Shown here: positions 1 through 5,519 of the stretch, one piece after another
Layout: every line of letters starts with the position of its first letter
How positions within the stretch are numbered: the first letter of the stretch is position 1
Assembly: GCA_003224135.1 (NCBI GenBank)
Contig: QHYO01000125.1
Location: 2,508-8,026, forward strand
From: Acidobacteriota bacterium
GTDB lineage: Bacteria > Acidobacteriota > Terriglobia > Acidiferrales > UBA7541
Reading direction: 5' to 3'
Length of the DNA: 5,519 nucleotides
Notes under the pieces: generated by a model
Told to the model about the DNA's origin: nothing
Seen by the model: only the letters and a program-made list of their open reading frames with translations
The model's database searches: none
Program-made: the position numbers and the translations under genes

Positions 1-1
1 C

Positions 2-919
2 CGTCAACATCTGTTTGAAGTCGCTGGGATAGTGAGCGGTACCAAGCCGGAGGACCCATTTCAAATATCGTTTGTAAGTTCGTCAGGGGACGCGGTAATG
101 AGAAACCTGCGCCTCAATCCCAAGACAGGACGATTTCAAATCACGGGTGTTCCTCCCGGCTCCTACATGCTCACCGCAACCTCCTTCCAGCGCGGAAGTG
201 ACGGGCAAGTTTCCTATTCGCAGCCGTTAACCGCGATGCTGCCGATTCATGTAAGTTCCGATTTGAGCGGTTTGGTTCTTAGCCTGGGTGCCGGAATTTC
301 CGCAGCCGTTCAGCTGCGTGATGAAGTTCAGGGCAATGCAAGCCCAAACAATTTCCATCAGGTCGTTGTCCGCATGATCCCGAAAGAGTTTCCCCAGTAC
401 GCTCCGGCGATCAGCGTGCCTCCATCGCCGGACGCCTCAAGAGCGCCAGTGAGAATCGAAGGCCTTGCTCCCGGAACCTACTCAGTCGAGGCAACGTCAA
501 CGGGAGCCGGGTACATTGCCTCGTTGCGATGCGGCAGCGTCGACTTGCTGAAGGATGACCTGACGATTGCTCCAGGATCAGCGCCTCCTCCGATCGAAGT
601 CATCTTGCGCAATGACAGCCCGCAACTGACCGTCGCCCTGGAAAATGGCATGGCTGCTGGCGTCGTGATTTATTCGCAGGAATATTCGCGGCGATCGCTA
701 GCGGCACAAATCTACAACGGGACGATTTCGATTTCCGGGCCGAACCTCGCACCGGGAATTTACCAGGTATTCGCGGTGAACGACGTTTCGGAATTGGAAT
801 TCCGCAATCCGATCGCCGTCGAGCGATATTTGAAACACGCAAAGGTGGTTTCTCTACAGCCCGGGGACAACGCCAGCGTCCGCGTAATGATCCAGCAGTC
901 AGCGGAGTCGCAACAATGA
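2..919 (+). CDS. Carboxypeptidase regulatory-like domain protein, 5'-truncated by window edge
   Basis: The frame is open from base 2 to a TGA at 917-919, giving 305 visible residues. The GTG at 32 is an internal codon, not a start, because coherent sequence (HLFEVAGIVSG) precedes it. The fragment shows repeated beta-sandwich modules of the carboxypeptidase regulatory-like/Cna-B-like type, each with the signature G-R-F/I-x-I-x-G-hydrophobic-x-P-G-x-Y. Examples are TGRFQITGVPPGSYML (about residues 42-57 of the visible part), RIEGLAPGTYSVEA (151-164) and LAPGIYQVFAVND (249-261). No catalytic motif is visible, so it is not expected to be a peptidase. Such proteins are usually exported and are abundant in Acidobacteriota, where most have no known role. 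The signal peptide, if any, lies outside the window. The stop overlaps the next start (ATGA, 916-919), so the two genes are probably translationally coupled. The C-terminal module resembles that of the next gene, which suggests paralogy. The domain class is fairly sure; the function is unknown. Confidence 0.85.
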   Translation, partial: RQHLFEVAGIVSGTKPEDPFQISFVSSSGDAVMRNLRLNPKTGRFQITGVPPGSYMLTATSFQRGSDGQVSYSQPLTAMLPIHVSSDLSGLVLSLGAGISAAVQLRDEVQGNASPNNFHQVVVRMIPKEFPQYAPAISVPPSPDASRAPVRIEGLAPGTYSVEATSTGAGYIASLRCGSVDLLKDDLTIAPGSAPPPIEVILRNDSPQLTVALENGMAAGVVIYSQEYSRRSLAAQIYNGTISISGPNLAPGIYQVFAVNDVSELEFRNPIAVERYLKHAKVVSLQPGDNASVRVMIQQSAESQQ

Positions 920-2556
920 CGGTATTGATTTTTGCGTTGATATTATTCCCCGCGTGCGCGAACGTGCCGCAGGCTCCAGCCGCTTATCCAATCGCCGGCG
1001 TCGTCGTTGACGCTGTCACAGGCGCTCCCGTGCCGCGTGTGGAACTATGGACTTTTGTTAAAAATGCGGAAATGAAGATCATCGCCGGTGAAGACGGACG
1101 ATTTCGATTCACAGCATTGGAAGCTGGAAAGTATCCACTCTACGGGCAAGCACAAGGCTACGTTCAAGAGGGATACGATCAGCATGGAGCGTTCTTCACG
1201 GGAATTGTCGTTGGCGCTGGCCTCGACTCCGAGCACCTGGTGTTTCGGTTGCACCCTCAGGCTGTCATCCACGGCCGAATAACGGACGAGCACGGCGATG
1301 CCGTTCGCCATGCTTCTGTTCGACTGTTTGCGAGTTCCAATGCCAGAGGTATGCGAGCGCGTGGTGTCCAGCTGCAAACCCAAACGGATGACTTGGGAGA
1401 GTACCGTTTCGCTCACCTCCTTGCGGGCAAATATTACTTGGCGGTTCAAGCGCAACCCTGGTACGCGCAAGCCGGGCTCAAATGGCGAAACGCATCGATG
1501 CAGAACGGGTCTTCTTTCCGAAGAATTGAGGTGAAACTTGATCCTACTCTGGACGTCGTCTATCCGGTGACTTTCTACCCGGGCGTGCTCAATGAGCGCT
1601 CCGCAATTGAATTGAACGTAACTGCCGGCAGTCGCGAGGAAGCAAACATTCAGTTGCAAGCTGTCCCATCCGTGCACGTTATCCTCACGAATCTGCCGGT
1701 CGACGAGAAGGATGCGAATAATTTCGGAGTTGGTGCTAACCAAAAAATCTTTGGTTCGTTCGCTGCGGTCTTTCCTGCAGTTTCAGGCCAGATTTCACCG
1801 GGCGAATACGAAATTGCCGGTCTTCCCCCCGGTGAGATCACCTTCACGATCAACCAAGGCGCGAACCCACAGGAAGCCCGCATGTTCAGTGCGAATGTCT
1901 CCGAAGACAATACGCTCGATGTGGCCGCGTCAACGGCGGCTTTAGCCAATGTTTCTGGGCGTGTGATCCAGCAGTCGGGCAATGCAGATATGCAAGAAGC
2001 AGAATTGACGATTACTGGCGAAGACAATCGAACTGCCTCCACGAAGCTCCGAAAGGATGGCACGTTTTCTTTCGCGTCCGTGCAGGCCGGTACTTACAAA
2101 CCGTATATTGCCCTTCCGCAAGGCGGTCAGTACGTGCAACAGGTCGCAGCATCCGGCGCAAAAGTCCATGGACGCCAAGTTACGCTCGATGGCAGTCGTG
2201 AAGCTCAACTCACCATTACTTTGGCGCGTGGAGTCGGCCAGCTGATGGGCACGGCGCAACTCGATGGAAAACCCAAAGCAGGCGCAATGGTCCTGTTAGT
2301 TCCGGAATCCGGCGAAAACATTGAGGACGATTCCCGGATGGATCAGAGCGACAGCGATGGAACGTTTGCCCTCAGGGAAATTCTTCCCGGCAAATACCGC
2401 CTAATGGCGATCGATGACGGTTGGGATCTGGAATGGGCTAATCCCGCTGTCTTGAAGCCATTCCGCGAAAATGCGCAAATCTTCGAAATCGTGCCTGACG
2501 GATCTACAAAAGCAACCGTCAACGTACAGCGCTCCACTAAAAACACTCCCCGCTGA
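916..2556 (+). CDS. Exported multi-repeat carboxypeptidase regulatory-like domain protein
   Basis: This 546-residue protein starts at ATG 916, with GGAG at 904-907 eight bases upstream. The N-terminus is hydrophobic (residues 2-13) and followed by an Ala/Pro-rich stretch, consistent with export. Cleavage could be after A15 or A22, or the protein could be a lipoprotein with C14 in a poor lipobox (FPAC). The usual basic residues before the hydrophobic core are missing. The rest is a string of beta-sandwich repeats: about 24-115 (AGVVVDAVTGAPVP, then GRFRFTALEAGKY), 116-250 (HGRITDEHGDAVRHASV, then GEYRFAHLLAGKYYL), 250-345 (ISPGEYEIAGLPPGEITF), 345-440 (VSGRV, then GTFSFASVQAGTY) and 440-540 (GQLMGTAQLDGKPKAGA, then GTFALREILPGKYRL). 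No enzyme motif is visible. The family is known for cell-surface or periplasmic beta-sandwich modules; the role here is unknown. It overlaps the upstream gene by four bases, and both probably form one transcript ending near 2589. Confidence 0.88.
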   Translation: MTVLIFALILFPACANVPQAPAAYPIAGVVVDAVTGAPVPRVELWTFVKNAEMKIIAGEDGRFRFTALEAGKYPLYGQAQGYVQEGYDQHGAFFTGIVVGAGLDSEHLVFRLHPQAVIHGRITDEHGDAVRHASVRLFASSNARGMRARGVQLQTQTDDLGEYRFAHLLAGKYYLAVQAQPWYAQAGLKWRNASMQNGSSFRRIEVKLDPTLDVVYPVTFYPGVLNERSAIELNVTAGSREEANIQLQAVPSVHVILTNLPVDEKDANNFGVGANQKIFGSFAAVFPAVSGQISPGEYEIAGLPPGEITFTINQGANPQEARMFSANVSEDNTLDVAASTAALANVSGRVIQQSGNADMQEAELTITGEDNRTASTKLRKDGTFSFASVQAGTYKPYIALPQGGQYVQQVAASGAKVHGRQVTLDGSREAQLTITLARGVGQLMGTAQLDGKPKAGAMVLLVPESGENIEDDSRMDQSDSDGTFALREILPGKYRLMAIDDGWDLEWANPAVLKPFRENAQIFEIVPDGSTKATVNVQRSTKNTPR

Positions 2557-2560
2557 TCTC

Positions 2561-2589
2561 GCGCGTGAGACATCTACGCGCCGGTTTTT
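2561..2589 (+). terminator. Possible Rho-independent terminator after the repeat-protein pair
   Basis: A perfect 6-bp GC-rich stem (GCGCGT 2561-2566 with ACGCGC 2576-2581) encloses a 9-base loop. After CGG it is followed by five T residues (2585-2589). It begins five bases after the stop at 2556, where a terminator is expected. The stem is short and three bases separate it from the T-run, so it may be weak or fortuitous. Confidence 0.4.
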
Positions 2590-2628
2590 CTGCGATTTCC
2601 TTGCCCTTGCGTGCCTAGGTTTCGCTAG

Positions 2629-4293
<1,665 letters not shown>

Positions 4294-4317
4294 CGATTAA
4301 AGGGCCGTTGATCTGAC

Positions 4318-4701
4318 ATGTTCAGCGCCGAACTTCTGATTCATTTGGGTCGCGGCATCGCATGGGTCGCCGAAAACTTTCCCGACAATCCGCGACTCGG
4401 GAAGAGGCTTCTGTTGGTCGGCGCCGCGTTAATTGGCGCATTCTGGTTTCTCGCTCTCTCGCCCCAATGGATGGATTCGACTTTCATCCTTCAAGTGCTG
4501 AGTCTTATCGTCGCAATTATCTGCATCGTCCTTGGTCTCTTGGTATTTTTTCGCCGCGCCGTCTGGGGCAATCAGGAAAAACGTGGTTCAGGCTTGCTAA
4601 GTCTGGACCTGAACCGCCCTCGGAACAATTTGGCTCCCGATTACGTACTTGAGAATGAGAGCACAAACGTCTTCCTGGAACCGTCACCTAAAGAAGATTG
4701 A
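4318..4701 (+). CDS. Hypothetical two-helix membrane protein downstream of thiC
   Basis: I do not recognise the family of this 127-residue protein. It starts at ATG 4318, 24 bp after the thiC stop; an in-frame TGA at 4309 rules out a longer form. AAAGGG at 4299-4304 is a distant, weak ribosome binding site. An amphipathic-looking N-terminus (residues 1-30) is followed by two predicted membrane helices, about 31-48 (LLLVGAALIGAFWFLAL) and 56-78 (FILQVLSLIVAIICIVLGLL). Basic residues just before the first helix (K29, R30) and after the second (R79, R80) suggest both ends face the cytoplasm. The tail of about 48 residues is polar and ends acidic (EPSPKED). It stops 8 bp before the zinc-ribbon membrane protein gene, so the two are probably co-expressed and may work together; that is inference from spacing only. 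The reading frame is well supported by its coherent membrane pattern and operon position. Confidence 0.75.
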   Translation: MFSAELLIHLGRGIAWVAENFPDNPRLGKRLLLVGAALIGAFWFLALSPQWMDSTFILQVLSLIVAIICIVLGLLVFFRRAVWGNQEKRGSGLLSLDLNRPRNNLAPDYVLENESTNVFLEPSPKED

Positions 4702-4705
4702 GGTG
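4700..4705 (+). promoter_or_regulatory. Ribosome binding site that fixes the start of the Imm-like gene
   Basis: GAGGTG lies at 4700-4705, overlapping the last two bases of the upstream stop codon. The GAGG core (4700-4703) is six bases before ATG 4710. It favours this ATG over the in-frame TTG at 4698, which would itself overlap the site. Confidence 0.65.
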
Positions 4706-4709
4706 TCGC

Positions 4710-4979
4710 ATGATATCGTTTCTTTTTCTGATGCTTCTTTATTTTCTGCCGGCAATTCTCGGCAGAGACAAATCCGACGCCACAGGCATTTTTCTTCTGA
4801 ATCTTTTTCTTGGCTGGACCCTAGTCGGATGGGTCGCGGCGTTTATCTGGGCGATCGCTTCCGACCGGCCACATTATGTGCGTTATGTGCCTGTGAGCGC
4901 AGGGCACTTCTGTTCGCAATGCGGCACGCTGGGACCCGCTGGTGCGCATTTCTGCGGCGCTTGCGGCAGATCCGTCTAG
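4710..4979 (+). CDS. Superinfection immunity-like (Imm_superinfect) membrane protein with C-terminal zinc ribbon
   Basis: This 89-residue protein has two parts. Residues 1-50 form two membrane helices (about 2-18 and 24-50) with the pattern LLYFLPAILGR-K-ATGIFLLNLFLGWTLVGWVAAFIWA. I recognise this as the bacterial superinfection-immunity family named after phage T4 Imm, which blocks entry of DNA from later-arriving phages. Residues 68-85 form a CX2C-X10-CX2C zinc ribbon (C68, C71, C82, C85; FCSQCG and FCGACG), presumably cytoplasmic. The family is widespread in bacterial chromosomes, where an anti-phage role has mostly not been shown, so the name is homology only. ATG 4710 is chosen for its good ribosome binding site; a TTG at 4698 would add four residues. 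It follows the two-helix protein gene by 8 bp and is the last gene of the apparent thiC transcript. The ribbon could bind a protein, nucleic acid or simply zinc; the sequence does not say. Confidence 0.82.
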   Translation: MISFLFLMLLYFLPAILGRDKSDATGIFLLNLFLGWTLVGWVAAFIWAIASDRPHYVRYVPVSAGHFCSQCGTLGPAGAHFCGACGRSV

Positions 4980-5165
4980 GAGCTGCGTTTCTCCCGGCCA
5001 GTGCTGCTCATCGCTTCCCGCAAAATATTTGAATAACCACTTCGACACCGGTCCGCGCAATGTCCCGTCTGTCCTCCATACTTGTCAGCAGTCAAGAAAA
5101 TCGCGGTTCCTCCCATGCCCCTGCTGAAAGACCGAGCGCAGGAAGACCACCGCTGGACACTCCCT

Positions 5166-5519
5166 ATGAAGGCTCTTGCGCGCAAATACGAAATTCTGGT
5201 CGTGGACGATTCGCCCGTCTACCACAAGCTCATCGAGCAGATCCTGTCTGGTGGCGTCTACTCGCTTTGGTTTGCATGCAGCGGCAGCGAAGCGCTCAAG
5301 TCTTACCATCAGAACTCGCCGGACATCGTGATCACAGACTGGATCATGCCCGATTTCTCTGGCCTGGAATTGTGCCAGCACATTCGAGCCGACAAAACTT
5401 CAGCCTACACTTACGTGATTTTGATGACCAGCAACACGGAGAAAGACGGAGTCGTAAAAGGACTCGAAGCAGGCGCCGACGATTATTTGGTGAAGCCGTT
5501 CGACTCCAACGAAATGCTC
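5166..5519 (+). CDS. Response regulator, receiver domain, 3'-truncated by window edge
   Basis: The frame is open from ATG 5166 to the last base, giving 118 residues with no stop. It is a nearly complete CheY-like receiver: YEILVVDDS supplies the acidic pair D14/D15, TDWIMPDFSG the phospho-acceptor D58, ILMTSN the switch residue T88, and ADDYLVKPF the conserved K110 with the following Pro. The domain should therefore accept phosphate from a histidine kinase; no kinase is in the window. The output domain is beyond the edge, so it could be a diguanylate cyclase, a phosphatase, a DNA-binding regulator or a receiver-only protein. An in-frame ATG at 5115 would add 17 residues (MPLLKDRAQEDHRWTLP). 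Neither start has a strong ribosome binding site, and I prefer 5166 because receivers usually begin just before the first beta strand. The 186 bp before it has no clear promoter or terminator, so it is probably a separate unit from thiC, though this is not proven. Confidence 0.9.
   Translation, partial: MKALARKYEILVVDDSPVYHKLIEQILSGGVYSLWFACSGSEALKSYHQNSPDIVITDWIMPDFSGLELCQHIRADKTSAYTYVILMTSNTEKDGVVKGLEAGADDYLVKPFDSNEML

Noticed and set aside
1045..1743. A 232-codon open frame on the - strand, opposite the second repeat-protein gene
   Set aside because: Its translation has no recognisable domain pattern and is fully covered by a + strand gene with clear repeat motifs. It is a shadow frame.
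4649..5032. A 127-codon + strand open frame overlapping the end of the two-helix gene and the whole Imm-like gene
   Set aside because: It is out of frame with both supported genes, has no membrane or domain pattern of its own, and its start lies inside the upstream gene without a ribosome binding site.
5029..5110. TTGAAT (5029) and TTGTCA (5082) as -35 boxes for the response-regulator gene
   Set aside because: Neither has a -10-like hexamer at acceptable spacing.

Overview
The window looks like a stretch of chromosome from a soil-type Acidobacteriota bacterium (class Terriglobia, Koribacter-like). This is inferred from three things: proteins built from repeated carboxypeptidase-regulatory-like beta-sandwich domains, a short-form ThiC whose N-terminus resembles that of Acidobacteriota ThiC, and a small zinc-ribbon membrane protein next to a response regulator. 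No marker gene proves the taxonomy. All convincing genes are on the + strand. I see no tRNA, rRNA, CRISPR array, insertion sequence or phage structural gene.

Region 1 (1-2556): two overlapping genes, the first cut off by the window's left edge. Both encode secreted or surface beta-sandwich repeat proteins of the carboxypeptidase regulatory-like type. They share an ATGA stop/start overlap and have recognisably similar C-terminal modules, so they look like a translationally coupled tandem pair of paralogues.

Region 2 (2557-2877): 321 bp without a supported gene. It starts with a hairpin followed by a T-run that could terminate the first operon. It then forms the leader of thiC. I looked for a TPP riboswitch there and could not find its conserved blocks.

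Region 3 (2878-4979): thiC (HMP-phosphate synthase of thiamine biosynthesis, with its CX2CX4C iron-sulfur motif intact). It is followed after 24 bp by an unrecognised two-helix membrane protein, and 8 bp later by an 89-residue protein with a superinfection-immunity-like membrane domain (Imm_superinfect type) and a C-terminal four-cysteine zinc ribbon. The tight spacing suggests one transcript, though only ThiC has an obvious metabolic role.

Region 4 (4980-5519): a 186 bp spacer, then the start of a response-regulator gene. Its receiver domain has all key residues, and the gene runs off the right edge, so its output domain is unknown.

The most interesting part is the pair of small membrane proteins behind thiC. 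The rest looks ordinary for this type of genome.
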